Of a stretch of 64,000 nt of DNA, positions 1 to 8,070 are shown one piece after another. The stretch covers positions 1 to 64,000 of the IMG/VR virus record IMGVR_UViG_3300027631_002331. One strand, given 5' to 3'. The position numbers and the translations under genes are program-made. How positions within the stretch are numbered: the stretch's first letter is position 1; each line of letters starts with the position of its first letter. Source of the stretch: a virus. The notes under the pieces are model-generated. The model searched no databases. It was given only the letters and a program-made list of their open reading frames with translations, and was not told the DNA's origin.

Positions 1-339
1 CCGTTACTATGTCCAAAATGCGGTAAGGTAATGCGTAATCGTAATGATAAACCATTCTATAAAATACATAAAAAATGTTTTAACTGTGTTATTGATTTTG
101 AAGCAGAACTAAAACGTACAGGTAAGTGGGAAGAATACGAAACCAAAATCCACAACGATGAAATCGATAACAAAATAAAAGATTTTAAAGAGTGGATTTA
201 TAATAAAGCAAACGAAAAATCTACATACGTTTCCGAAGCTGGTGATATTGAAAGATGGGTAGGTGCTAAAATAGACCTAGACAGAGTCGATGAATACGTA
301 AGAGAATCAGTAGAATATTTAGAAGCACTAAAACGATAA
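1..339 (+). CDS. Zinc-ribbon protein, 5' end outside window
   Basis: The reading frame is open from base 1, so the gene starts upstream of the window. Within the first 30 visible residues are two Cys-x2-Cys pairs (residues 4/7 and 26/29 of the visible part), a zinc-ribbon arrangement usual in DNA- or RNA-binding proteins. The rest is charged and probably helical. An internal ATG at base 31 would lose the first Cys pair, so the upstream continuation is preferred. Specific function unknown. A late-type promoter follows the stop codon. Confidence 0.6.
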   Translation, partial: PLLCPKCGKVMRNRNDKPFYKIHKKCFNCVIDFEAELKRTGKWEEYETKIHNDEIDNKIKDFKEWIYNKANEKSTYVSEAGDIERWVGAKIDLDRVDEYVRESVEYLEALKR

Positions 340-352
340 TATTTATAATAAA
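338..352 (+). promoter_or_regulatory. Late-type promoter motif
   Basis: AATATTTATAATAAA with the core TATTTATAA at 340-348, ending 12 bases before the ATG at 361. It belongs to a family of at least 13 identical cores that precede virion and lysis genes in this window. Promoter function is inferred from position and recurrence. Confidence 0.6.
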
Positions 353-360
353 CTTATAAT

Positions 361-579
361 ATGGATAACTTCGATTTATACGAATGGAATCAAAAACGAC
401 GTTCAGAGCAGTTAGCTATGGATGAAGCAAAGGTATCCATAGATGAGAAAAAAAAAAAGAAAAAAGACGATCGCTGTACAAGAATAGCTAAACGTAAATA
501 CGATACTTGGCCTTCTGCTTATGCTAGTGGTGCTGTAGTTCGTTGCCGCAAAGGTGAGATATGGAAGGACGAAAAATAG
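361..579 (+). CDS. Small basic protein with WPSAYAS motif
   Basis: 72 residues. The N-terminal half is charged with a run of six Lys encoded by 11 consecutive A bases. The C-terminal half has two Cys (residues 39 and 62) bracketing a TWPSAYASG segment. I recall similar short Cys/WPSAYAS proteins in other marine phages, but know no function. It begins 12 bases after a late-type promoter and overlaps the next gene by 19 bases, so it is probably late and may be virion-associated (inference). Confidence 0.65.
   Translation: MDNFDLYEWNQKRRSEQLAMDEAKVSIDEKKKKKKDDRCTRIAKRKYDTWPSAYASGAVVRCRKGEIWKDEK
448..458 (+). repeat. Eleven-A homopolymer inside a coding region
   Basis: A run of 11 A within the Lys stretch of the gene at 361-579. 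Such runs are prone to polymerase slippage and sequencing error, so the reading frame downstream depends on this count. Confidence 0.8.
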
Positions 580-845
580 GAAAACTTATAGACGAATCAT
601 TACGTGATTGGTTTAAAAAAGAAGATTGGGTACGTATCAACTCATCTGGTGAAATAGCTGGTAAGTGCGGAACGTCAAAAAATAAAAAAAACCCTGATCG
701 TTGTCTACCTAAAAAGAAGGCATATAGTTTAAGTAAAGCAGAACGTAAAGCAACTGCAGCTAAAAAGAAGAAAGCCGGAAGTAAAGGTAAACAAGTAGTA
801 AAAAACACTAAAAAAGCGAAAGTATCGTCTAAAAACAAAAAATAA
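561..845 (+). CDS. Small lysine-rich basic protein
   Basis: 94 residues, strongly basic. The N-terminal 50 residues look folded, with a WFKKEDWVRI segment and two Cys (residues 36 and 48). The C-terminal tail is almost entirely Lys, Ala, Ser and Asn, like a disordered nucleic-acid-binding tail. It overlaps the preceding gene by 19 bases in another frame and shares its late promoter. A DNA-condensing or virion DNA-associated role is plausible but unproven. Confidence 0.6.
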   Translation: MEGRKIGKLIDESLRDWFKKEDWVRINSSGEIAGKCGTSKNKKNPDRCLPKKKAYSLSKAERKATAAKKKKAGSKGKQVVKNTKKAKVSSKNKK

Positions 846-857
846 TATTTATCATCA
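844..857 (+). promoter_or_regulatory. Degenerate late-type promoter motif
   Basis: The core TATTTATCA (846-854) differs by one base from the late motif TATTTATAA and lies 20 bases upstream of the ATG at 875, in the only gap between these genes. Confidence 0.35.
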
Positions 858-874
858 TAACATTAAACTAAAAA

Positions 875-1429
875 ATGAAAGAAATAACAGCATTCAGAAA
901 CTACCTAAACGAAGGTTTAGATAAAAAAGCCGATAAGGTTGAGGAAAACATCGAAGAGATGGATACACATAGTGAAGACGCTGATGTGGCATCAAACTTT
1001 AAAGAAGGTAAGATGACTAAACAAGCCTTAAAAGAAAAAATCAAAGCTGAAATCCTATCAACTTTAAGCGAAGCTGATGATGATGGTGAAAGGGATAAAA
1101 ATACATACTTTGGTGCTGATGCAAAAGATAAAATAAAACAAAGAAGAGAAAAGGCAGTTGATTTCCTTCAAAAGCATAAAGAAAAATATGGCTTAAAAGA
1201 AGATGAAGACGAAGACGTAGACGTAGAGGATGTAGATGTTGATATCGACGTTGAAGCACCTGCTGAAACATCATCTGAACCAGGTCTAACTAGCGATGAA
1301 ATGGAAATCCAAAACTCACTTAAAAGAGCATATGATACAGCCGTTTCTATTGGTGACGAAAAACTTTCAAACCAAATAGCAAATAGTATTACCTTTTTTA
1401 CTAAGACACACGTAGTACCTAGAGACTAA
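875..1429 (+). CDS. Acidic putative head-internal protein with capsid-targeting-like N-terminus
   Basis: 184 residues. The N-terminus MKEITAFRNYLNEG resembles the short capsid-targeting peptides of T4 internal head proteins, which the prohead protease removes after a Glu. A nearly identical peptide opens the gene at 5752. Around residues 47-65 is an amphipathic Lys/Leu/Ile helix, followed by an Asp/Glu/Val tract at about residues 108-128. The stop codon overlaps the next ATG by one base. No family recognised; location inside the head is an inference. Confidence 0.6.
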   Translation: MKEITAFRNYLNEGLDKKADKVEENIEEMDTHSEDADVASNFKEGKMTKQALKEKIKAEILSTLSEADDDGERDKNTYFGADAKDKIKQRREKAVDFLQKHKEKYGLKEDEDEDVDVEDVDVDIDVEAPAETSSEPGLTSDEMEIQNSLKRAYDTAVSIGDEKLSNQIANSITFFTKTHVVPRD

Positions 1430-2181
1430 TGTTAAACGAACGTAAACTTACCGATAGGGAGGTAGCAACACGCGAAGACTCTATTAAGGATTTAAAACCA
1501 GCAAAGCGAGGGTTTGTAAAACGTTATGGTAGGGATGCGGAAGCAATAATGTATGCTACGGCAACTAAAAGAGCTAAAAAAAAAGTAGAAGAAATGAATA
1601 AAGAATCACTAAAGGAACTTATTAAAGATGCCTTAACCAATAAAGTAAATGAAAAGGCATTAGTTGGTGACCAACATGAGTTACCTGATTTCATTAAAGA
1701 TAAAATCAAATCAGCTACTGAAGCAGCTTTAAGTAAAAAACCTCAAGTTGAAGAACTAGTAGATGAAGATTTAGACGTAGGTCATGAAGACGATGAGCCA
1801 CGTATGATTAAAAAAGAACTTTATCGTATAGCTAAATACGCTACTGAACTATATAGAATGGTAGGTGAATATGATGAAATGGGTGGTGAAGTAGATTTTC
1901 CATCTTGGCTACAAGCTAAAATCACTAAAGCACATGATATGATGGTTTCTTCTAAACATTATTTAGATGGTGAAGAAAAAATCGACCAAATCGATGCTAT
2001 GTTAGATTCAGAACCAGAAATGGATGATATTGAAGTAGTAAGTGTTGAACCAGAAATGGATGATATCGACACACCTTCAGATGTAGTTGGAATGGAACCA
2101 GAACCAGAAATGGATAGTGACTCTATTGAAGATAGAATTAAAAATATGGTTGGTGAAAGACTTAAAAATGGTTTAAAATAA
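1429..2181 (+). CDS. Putative virion-associated protein
   Basis: 250 residues. It starts on the last base of the previous stop codon, so translation is probably coupled. An N-terminal basic segment (about residues 7-50) is followed by an amphipathic helix. At about 124-185 is a conserved-looking helical region, beginning near RMIKKELYRIAKYATELYRM, that I recall from many marine myovirus virion proteins. The C-terminus carries repeated PEMDDI/EPEMD acidic units. Function unknown; probably structural or head-associated given the neighbourhood. Confidence 0.6.
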   Translation: MLNERKLTDREVATREDSIKDLKPAKRGFVKRYGRDAEAIMYATATKRAKKKVEEMNKESLKELIKDALTNKVNEKALVGDQHELPDFIKDKIKSATEAALSKKPQVEELVDEDLDVGHEDDEPRMIKKELYRIAKYATELYRMVGEYDEMGGEVDFPSWLQAKITKAHDMMVSSKHYLDGEEKIDQIDAMLDSEPEMDDIEVVSVEPEMDDIDTPSDVVGMEPEPEMDSDSIEDRIKNMVGERLKNGLK

Positions 2182-2186
2182 ACTAA

Positions 2187-2627
2187 ATGACAAAAGCAGA
2201 ATTAAGGGATAAAATCCAACGTCTAGCAAAAGACGTTTATAAGGATAACGCTAAAATCGATGATGCTGCTTTGGCATATGACGAACTAACTAAGTTTCCT
2301 GAACTTAAAAATGTAATCGTTGATTTACTTACAGTCCAGTTTGATGAGTTTTTAGAATCCATCGATTGGGTATCTCCACGCCCCACAACGTTTCGTATTA
2401 ACCTACTAAACGGTCAAAACTTTATATTAATCTTTACAGATCGCTCTTGGATAGCGCAAGTAGAAGGTAAAAAATACTATCTTTTAAATCTTGACGAAGA
2501 AGAACGAGCAGCTCAAGCTATTAGTCGTATATTATCATACGGAACAATGGAAAAATCAGATGAAGAATCCGAAGACGGTGGTGATGGCGATGCTGATGTA
2601 GATGTTGATATAGAAGATGAATTATAA
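2187..2627 (+). CDS. Hypothetical protein with acidic tail
   Basis: 146 residues. The N-terminal MTKAELRDKIQRL helix resembles the Lys/Leu/Ile openings of several neighbours. The middle (about 45-115) looks like a compact alpha/beta domain. The last 25 residues are nearly all Asp, Glu, Gly and Val. It lies in a tight co-directional cluster with 3-6 base gaps. No family recognised. Confidence 0.55.
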   Translation: MTKAELRDKIQRLAKDVYKDNAKIDDAALAYDELTKFPELKNVIVDLLTVQFDEFLESIDWVSPRPTTFRINLLNGQNFILIFTDRSWIAQVEGKKYYLLNLDEEERAAQAISRILSYGTMEKSDEESEDGGDGDADVDVDIEDEL

Positions 2628-2630
2628 AAT

Positions 2631-3761
2631 ATGGATGTAGTTACTGAATTTATTAATAGGATAGCATATAAGTTTCCTAAAGGATACCCAGATATAAATG
2701 ATCCGGCTGATAAAGCATTGCTTGAATCCTTAATGGGTTTAAATGAAGAAGTACCTAATATGAGTGGTACTAAAAAAGCAGTGGCATTTATTACTCAAAA
2801 AGTAGGTGATGAATATGGGGTTAAACCACTACCATCAAAACCAAATCGTTTATCAGCACCCGGAATAAAAGATGCAAAAGTATTCGTAGATATTGTTAAA
2901 AAAACATTTGGTGAAGACACCGATATTAAAGTACTTGAACCAAGACAAGGGTCAAACCCAAGTGGTAAGTTTCCTATGTTTCAGTTTGATACAGATGATT
3001 TTGGTCAAGTTAATATGTTAGCTAGTTTTAGTGCACCAGGTGGAGCAGGTAAAACTAACGAAGCAGTATTCATAGAAACTTTAAATAAATTAATAGCCGA
3101 CGCTGGTGAATCAGCTAAAATAATAATCAACTCACCTGAGTATACAGAAACATTTGACAACGTAACATTAGTTGAAGATTCATCTAAAACAGGTGCTGGA
3201 AAAGGAGATAAATCAGATGCTCAGTTTTTATCTGATGGTAAAGTAGTAGCAAACATATCTTTAAAACAAGATGGTGGGTTTAGATGGGCATCAGTTGCCT
3301 CAAACTATCCTGATTTTATAAAAACATTTCAAGAAAAGGCATTTGCAGGTGAAATAGATGGGTTTGAGTTAAAACCAAATCCAGAAATCAAAGGTAAATA
3401 CCTAATGTATAACTCCAAAACAGGAGATAGAGTTACTAAGGTAGTAATACCTGATTTTATTGAAGGAAATGATGAAATAGAAACGTTTGTATTTGGACCT
3501 GAAGACCCTAAAGTTATAGTAGTATCTAGATCATGGAAAGAAAGTGATTTTAAACTAGATGGGGATACTATTACATTACAAGCAACCCATATTTATAAGA
3601 GTATAGACGATATTGAAAAAGGAGGAATAGCTCCTGTATTTACTATTGCTCAACACCAAAATAAACCTATTGGGTTAGATTATAGGATTTATCCTGAAAA
3701 TATGACTAAAATAGGATCTAGATCTAGAGGAATCGAACTATCAGTAAGTGACATAATATGA
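2631..3761 (+). CDS. Hypothetical protein, possibly virion-associated
   Basis: 376 residues, no signal peptide or membrane segment. The composition is that of a soluble mixed alpha/beta protein. The stop codon overlaps the next start as ATGA (3758-3761). An intragenic copy of the late motif core is present at 3590-3598 about 160 bases before the next gene; its activity is unknown. No recognisable catalytic motif. Confidence 0.55.
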   Translation: MDVVTEFINRIAYKFPKGYPDINDPADKALLESLMGLNEEVPNMSGTKKAVAFITQKVGDEYGVKPLPSKPNRLSAPGIKDAKVFVDIVKKTFGEDTDIKVLEPRQGSNPSGKFPMFQFDTDDFGQVNMLASFSAPGGAGKTNEAVFIETLNKLIADAGESAKIIINSPEYTETFDNVTLVEDSSKTGAGKGDKSDAQFLSDGKVVANISLKQDGGFRWASVASNYPDFIKTFQEKAFAGEIDGFELKPNPEIKGKYLMYNSKTGDRVTKVVIPDFIEGNDEIETFVFGPEDPKVIVVSRSWKESDFKLDGDTITLQATHIYKSIDDIEKGGIAPVFTIAQHQNKPIGLDYRIYPENMTKIGSRSRGIELSVSDII

Positions 3762-4705
3762 AAAAAGAACTAATAAAAAAGTTAATAGTAGAAGCACTAC
3801 AAAAACCACTAAAGAAGTCATGTTCTTGTGGTTGTGGTACTTGTAGTACTAATGATGCCCCTATATTAACCGAATCTAAGGTTAAAAACATATTAAGTGA
3901 AGGATTACAACATCATATAGATAATAAAATCCCACTATACGATACTATATATCGTTATTCCTCAGATAAACACTTATCGTTAATCAAAGAAGCTAAAAAA
4001 CTATACTCAAGGGGAGTAATAGATTTAGCTGAAGGCGATAAACAACTAATCGAAACCAACTTAGGCGAGTTTGGTATGTTTGAAGGTGAAGTAGTACCTT
4101 TAGATTTACCTATGATTGATGAAGATCTTGCTAGAGGGTATGATTGGAAAGCATCAAAAGCTACACAAGATAGAAAAGATATGGGTTATGATCTAAATGA
4201 TCTACTCGCTGTAAAAAGTGATCTTAAAAAGAAAGGATTTGATGTAAAAGTAGGATACCCTACTGAAATCGATCCTAAAATCCAAATCCAACATATTGGT
4301 GGAGATATAGATGATTTACAGTTAACTCTAGATCAAATGTTTGGAGATAACTACCGTATTGTATTTGATACTAATCAAAGAATGTTTGAGGCATTAGATG
4401 AAAATCTAAACGAATACTCTGAATATGGTGGTAGAGAAGTTAAACTAAACAAACCTAAAAGAGGTGGATCTAAAGCGTATTATGTATATGTTAAAGATCC
4501 AAGAACTAAAAAAGTTAAAAAAGTACAGTTTGGATCCGGTGGATTAAGAGCTAAAATCAAAGATAAAGATAAACGTTTAGCATTCGCTGCTCGTCATAAA
4601 TGTTCTACTAAAAAAGACAGAACAAAACCTGGATATTGGTCTTGTAACTTACCTAGATATGCTAAAGCACTTAAGTTAGGTAGTAATATGAATACCTATT
4701 GGTAG
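3758..4705 (+). CDS. Hypothetical protein with Cys cluster and basic C-terminal domain
   Basis: 315 residues. It starts with an amphipathic MKKELIKKLIVEAL helix, then a dense cluster CSCGCGTC near residues 22-29 that could bind metal. The C-terminal 90 residues are very basic, rich in Lys, Arg and Gly, with two further Cys in an H-K-C...W-S-C arrangement. It overlaps the previous gene by 4 bases. DNA binding in the head is a reasonable guess but not shown. Confidence 0.55.
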   Translation: MKKELIKKLIVEALQKPLKKSCSCGCGTCSTNDAPILTESKVKNILSEGLQHHIDNKIPLYDTIYRYSSDKHLSLIKEAKKLYSRGVIDLAEGDKQLIETNLGEFGMFEGEVVPLDLPMIDEDLARGYDWKASKATQDRKDMGYDLNDLLAVKSDLKKKGFDVKVGYPTEIDPKIQIQHIGGDIDDLQLTLDQMFGDNYRIVFDTNQRMFEALDENLNEYSEYGGREVKLNKPKRGGSKAYYVYVKDPRTKKVKKVQFGSGGLRAKIKDKDKRLAFAARHKCSTKKDRTKPGYWSCNLPRYAKALKLGSNMNTYW

Positions 4706-4710
4706 AATTG

Positions 4711-4725
4711 AATATTTATAATAAA
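4711..4725 (+). promoter_or_regulatory. Late-type promoter motif
   Basis: Core TATTTATAA at 4713-4721, ten bases before the ATG at 4732. One of the shortest motif-to-start distances seen, implying an almost leaderless transcript if the motif acts as a -10 box. Confidence 0.6.
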
Positions 4726-4731
4726 AAATAG

Positions 4732-5313
4732 ATGGCTAAAAATATAAGTGAAGTAGGAATAGTAGATGGGCAGATAGTATACGCTGACCAAATACTCCAA
4801 TTAACTGATGCTCTTCGAGGTGATGATGCTTATAATATTAACTTAAGTGGTAGTATAAGTATAAACGATGTCACTTACCCTTCAACTGATGGGGGTGTTA
4901 GTGGTTCTGTATTAATGACAGATGGTAGTGGAACAGCAGGATTTGGTTTAGTACAATCCGTTCCTTCAGCATCTTATGCCTTAACTTCATCTCATTCTAT
5001 CACTTCATCTTTAGCAATAAATGCTATAGATGCTGTATCCTCATCATACGCTTTATCTTCATCATATGCTGGGTTTTCAGATGTAGCTAGAACATCTTTA
5101 GATTTTCAAACAACTACATATACATCACAATTTACTGTATCATCACTTAATTATACTTTTAACCATAATCTTAACTTTAAGTATGTAGTAGTACAAGCAT
5201 ACAACACAGATGATGTACAAATAATCCCATCAGAGGTTAGAGCATTGGATGTAAATAATACATTTGTAAGATTCGCAGCTCCCCAAAACGGAACTATAGT
5301 AATACAAGCATAA
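4732..5313 (+). CDS. Ser/Ala-repeat fibre-like virion protein
   Basis: 193 residues. The central part carries the S-S-Y-A-L / T-S-S-H-S repeat style that is also abundant in the much larger protein at 19377. Such repeats are typical of extended beta structures in phage fibres and whiskers. The C-terminal 75 residues look like a globular beta domain. It starts right after a late promoter and its stop overlaps the next ATG by one base. Fibre or neck-appendage role is inferred. Confidence 0.6.
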   Translation: MAKNISEVGIVDGQIVYADQILQLTDALRGDDAYNINLSGSISINDVTYPSTDGGVSGSVLMTDGSGTAGFGLVQSVPSASYALTSSHSITSSLAINAIDAVSSSYALSSSYAGFSDVARTSLDFQTTTYTSQFTVSSLNYTFNHNLNFKYVVVQAYNTDDVQIIPSEVRALDVNNTFVRFAAPQNGTIVIQA

Positions 5314-5558
5314 TGCCTTATATAGATAACTCCAATATTCGTACGTTCTCTAAAGACGTAAATGCTATGGATTTAATATGGCATATGGATGACGAAGATA
5401 GAAATATTGAAGTATTAGAAGGTAAAGGTTGGCAATTTCAACGAGACAACGAATTACCTTTGGTACTTAAAGAAGGAGATCGTATATTTATACCACAACA
5501 TCAAGTACATAGAGTAATAAAAGGTACAACTGATTTAAAAATACGAATAAATGATTAA
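5313..5558 (+). CDS. Small cupin-fold protein
   Basis: 81 residues with cupin signatures: a V-L-E-G-K-G-W-x-F-Q segment, then L-x-E-G-D-x-x-x-I-P-x-x-x-x-H-R at about residues 53-68. Small cupins of this kind recur in T4-like marine phages, with unknown substrate. The usual metal-binding His pair is largely absent apart from the late His residues, so catalysis is uncertain. It overlaps both neighbours (1 and 8 bases). Confidence 0.65.
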   Translation: MPYIDNSNIRTFSKDVNAMDLIWHMDDEDRNIEVLEGKGWQFQRDNELPLVLKEGDRIFIPQHQVHRVIKGTTDLKIRIND

Positions 5559-5745
5559 ACTAACCGATTTATTAGAAGACAAATCAACACAAGATGCTGA
5601 TAAGTGGGTAGAGTTTCTACAAAAAGAACTAGACTTAGAAACGTTAAAAAAACGTTTTGGTGCTAGTGATATTAGAGCAGATATTGATTACTCAACTGAT
5701 TATTTTAACGTAATAGATAGTATAGCAAACCAAGAAATAGAATAA
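5551..5745 (+). CDS. Small acidic protein
   Basis: 64 residues, beginning MIKLTDLLEDK, which again resembles a capsid-targeting-like N-terminus. It overlaps the cupin gene by 8 bases. No family recognised. Head-internal location is a guess based on the N-terminus. Confidence 0.5.
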   Translation: MIKLTDLLEDKSTQDADKWVEFLQKELDLETLKKRFGASDIRADIDYSTDYFNVIDSIANQEIE

Positions 5746-5751
5746 ACTAAC

Positions 5752-6168
5752 ATGAAAGAACTAGTAACATTTAGAAAATACCTAAACGAAGGTATTATAA
5801 ACGAAGAATTAACTCCTATTCAACAATATGTTTACGACTATGAGATAGAGGTTAGTGGTGAGGATATGGCAAAAGATTTTTTAGATAGTATTGAAAAGTT
5901 AAAAACACCACAAGATGTTTATGATTACTATTCTATTGATAGAGGTTGGGAAGATGATGATTTAGAAAACATATACAAACAAGTAAAAAGAAAATTTAAG
6001 AATTTAATTTCAACTGATGGTTTAACTCCACTCCAAAGAAGAGCTTATAGTTATGCTAAAGAAAGATTTGGAAATGATGAAGCTAAAAAGGATTTAGATA
6101 TAATTAAAACATTTGAAACTGACCAAGAATTTACAGCTTGGGTATTGGAAAAAATAAAAGAAAACTAA
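5752..6168 (+). CDS. Putative head-internal protein with capsid-targeting-like N-terminus
   Basis: 138 residues. The N-terminus MKELVTFRKYLNEG matches that of the gene at 875 at most positions. The remainder seems to hold two related helical halves, each starting with T-P-[IL]-Q-x-x-x-Y-x-Y (about residues 21 and 94), which suggests an internal duplication. It ends the first gene cluster, before a hairpin terminator. Confidence 0.55.
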   Translation: MKELVTFRKYLNEGIINEELTPIQQYVYDYEIEVSGEDMAKDFLDSIEKLKTPQDVYDYYSIDRGWEDDDLENIYKQVKRKFKNLISTDGLTPLQRRAYSYAKERFGNDEAKKDLDIIKTFETDQEFTAWVLEKIKEN

Positions 6169-6217
6169 CATACAGACTGATTCATAGCCAGTCGCGATTA
6201 CAAAAAACAGATATCTG
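6169..6217 (+). other. Structured intergenic segment
   Basis: Between the stop at 6168 and the terminator lies a potential hairpin (GACTG pairing with CAGTC near 6175-6194) and a perfect 12-base palindrome ACAGATATCTGT that runs to 6218. No reading frame. It may be a structured 3' end or protein-binding site; function unknown. Confidence 0.3.
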
Positions 6218-6246
6218 TGGCATCTCATTTGGAGATGCCATTTTTC
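6218..6246 (+). terminator. Rho-independent terminator
   Basis: Perfect nine-base-pair stem TGGCATCTC/GAGATGCCA with a 5-base loop, followed by TTTTTCTT. It separates the cluster ending at 6168 from the gene at 6279, and an early-type promoter motif starts three bases later. Confidence 0.8.
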
Positions 6247-6248
6247 TT

Positions 6249-6258
6249 TCGTATATTA
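6249..6258 (+). promoter_or_regulatory. Early/middle-type promoter motif
   Basis: TCGTATATTA directly after a terminator, 20 bases before the ATG at 6279. The same motif sits in five other intergenic positions ahead of metabolic or replication genes. Confidence 0.5.
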
Positions 6259-6278
6259 ATGTATTAATAAGAATATAA

Positions 6279-7592
6279 ATGAGCAAAAACGTATTAATTA
6301 TTGGAGCAGGTGTAGCAGGTGTAAATGCTGCTACTAAGTTAGTTGACAACAACTTTGATGGTAAAATAACTATTGTTGATATGGGTAAAAATCCATATAA
6401 TAGACCATACGATGATGTTATGACTGGTTTTTTAGGTGCTGGAGGATGGAGTGATGGTAAGTTAACTTATCATACATCTATTGGAGGTCAGTTATCTAAA
6501 TATTGTGGTGAGGATAAGGCGATGGAGTTGATGGATCAAGTTATTGAAAACTTTAAACGTTTCCACCCTAAACCAGAGGAAGTACAGTGTTCTAATCCAG
6601 TTGCTGAACCTGATTTTATTAAACCACACTTTGGTTTACGTTTATTTCCTGTATGGCATGTTGGTACAGATTATTTACATGAAATAGGTAAAAACTGGTT
6701 TGATTATTTAGAATCTAAAGGTGTAGAGTTTATTTGGGAAACTAAAGTATCAGATATTGATTTTGATAATAATATAGTTCGTTCATCACTATTAAATGGT
6801 GGTGAAGAGATTAGTATTAGTTATGATGAACTTATATTTGGTGTAGGTAAATCAGGTATTGACTTTGGTAAACAACTAGCAGAAAAATACAAACTACCAA
6901 CCGAACCTAAATCAGTACAAATAGGTGTTCGATTCGAAGCACCACAAAAACACTTCCAAAAACTAATAGATGTATCATACGATTTTAAGTTATATAGAAA
7001 GTTTGAGGATAAAGGTGTATCACTTCGCTCATTTTGTACTAACAATAATGCGGCTTATGTGGCCGTAGAACAAACATATGGTAATCATACCTACAACGGT
7101 CATGCCAAAAAGGATGAAGCATTTAGAAACGATATGACTAACTTTGGTATTTTAATGGAAATACAAGGTATAGAAAAACCATTTGATTGGTCAAGAAACG
7201 TAGTTAAATCATTACAATCATCTGATAATACAGGTTTATATTACTCACCAACCAGAAAACAATCCACAACATCTGAAGGTATAAAAGTATCTGCTACACA
7301 AATCGACACAGGGGGATATAGAGATGTTGTTGAGATGTTTGATGGATATTTTACATATATTGAAGATTTTATTGATGGTATGAAAAAAGTATTCCCAACA
7401 CTTAAAGACGATTGGGGTATGTATATTCCGGAAGTAAAATATCTATCACCAGAACCACTAGTAAACTATAACGATTTATCATTAACCAAATATAACAACG
7501 TACACTTTGTAGGAGATGCTTTATCCGCAAGAGGTATAACAGTATCAGGCGCACAAGGTATCTACGTTATTGAATCACTATTAAACAACTAA
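6279..7592 (+). CDS. FAD-dependent dehydrogenase-like protein
   Basis: 437 residues. The N-terminal Rossmann motif GAGVAG (residues 8-13) binds the ADP part of FAD. A GxGGWSDGKL segment (near 52-60) and a late V-G-D-A-x-x-x-R-G-I-T segment (near 412-422) match the layout of the uncharacterised FAD-dependent dehydrogenase family COG2509. The substrate is unknown. Its own terminator-promoter junction upstream suggests expression before the virion genes, as an auxiliary metabolic gene. Alternatives are other two-dinucleotide-fold flavoproteins. Confidence 0.75.
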   Translation: MSKNVLIIGAGVAGVNAATKLVDNNFDGKITIVDMGKNPYNRPYDDVMTGFLGAGGWSDGKLTYHTSIGGQLSKYCGEDKAMELMDQVIENFKRFHPKPEEVQCSNPVAEPDFIKPHFGLRLFPVWHVGTDYLHEIGKNWFDYLESKGVEFIWETKVSDIDFDNNIVRSSLLNGGEEISISYDELIFGVGKSGIDFGKQLAEKYKLPTEPKSVQIGVRFEAPQKHFQKLIDVSYDFKLYRKFEDKGVSLRSFCTNNNAAYVAVEQTYGNHTYNGHAKKDEAFRNDMTNFGILMEIQGIEKPFDWSRNVVKSLQSSDNTGLYYSPTRKQSTTSEGIKVSATQIDTGGYRDVVEMFDGYFTYIEDFIDGMKKVFPTLKDDWGMYIPEVKYLSPEPLVNYNDLSLTKYNNVHFVGDALSARGITVSGAQGIYVIESLLNN

Positions 7593-7595
7593 GTT

Positions 7596-7997
7596 ATGAC
7601 TATTGAACAAAGACAAAAACACTATGAAAACGAGTTAAAGGATTATTTCGATAGAAATGATGATATGCCTTTAATAAACGCTATGCGTAAGTTTAAAAAA
7701 CGTTTAACTGAATGGGAGGATGGTTATGAACCCATCATCGATGAAAGTGAATATCCTAAAACACGCAAACTAGTTAACCAAGTAGATGGTACAATCGCTA
7801 TATGTTGGGATAACAAACCCCATAACTGGGATGGACCAGCATTATTTCCTAAAGGAGATAAAAAACAAGGCGAATATTACCTATATGGTATTCGTTATGA
7901 AGCAGAAGAGTGGAAAGAGATGAAGAAACAATGGGAAGGATTGCCTTGGTATAAAACACCAGCTATTCTTATGGATGCAGGATCAGCAAGAAACTAA
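7596..7997 (+). CDS. Hypothetical protein downstream of flavoprotein
   Basis: 133 residues, soluble and Trp/Lys-rich. The middle has a D-G-P-A-L-F-P-K-G-D segment followed by E-Y-Y-L-Y-G, a repeat-like style seen in other small phage proteins. It lies three bases after the flavoprotein gene and before a hairpin, so the two are probably one transcription unit. Function unknown. Confidence 0.6.
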   Translation: MTIEQRQKHYENELKDYFDRNDDMPLINAMRKFKKRLTEWEDGYEPIIDESEYPKTRKLVNQVDGTIAICWDNKPHNWDGPALFPKGDKKQGEYYLYGIRYEAEEWKEMKKQWEGLPWYKTPAILMDAGSARN

Positions 7998-8010
7998 AAC
8001 ATATGGGAGT

Positions 8011-8034
8011 GGGGTTGGATTTACCAACCCCCTT
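8011..8034 (+). terminator. Hairpin terminator
   Basis: Perfect eight-base-pair stem GGGGTTGG/CCAACCCC with a 5-base loop, then a short T stretch. It is immediately followed by the next promoter motif, forming a terminator-promoter junction. Confidence 0.7.
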
Positions 8035-8044
8035 TCGTATATTA
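8035..8044 (+). promoter_or_regulatory. Early/middle-type promoter motif
   Basis: TCGTATATTA 26 bases before the ATG at 8071, abutting the preceding terminator. Confidence 0.5.
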
Positions 8045-8070
8045 TGGTAATATAGATAAAAAGTAATAAT

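Noticed and set aside
5481-5489. CGTATATTT as another early promoter
   Set aside because: It lies inside the cupin coding sequence with no nearby unpromoted start and is likely a chance match.
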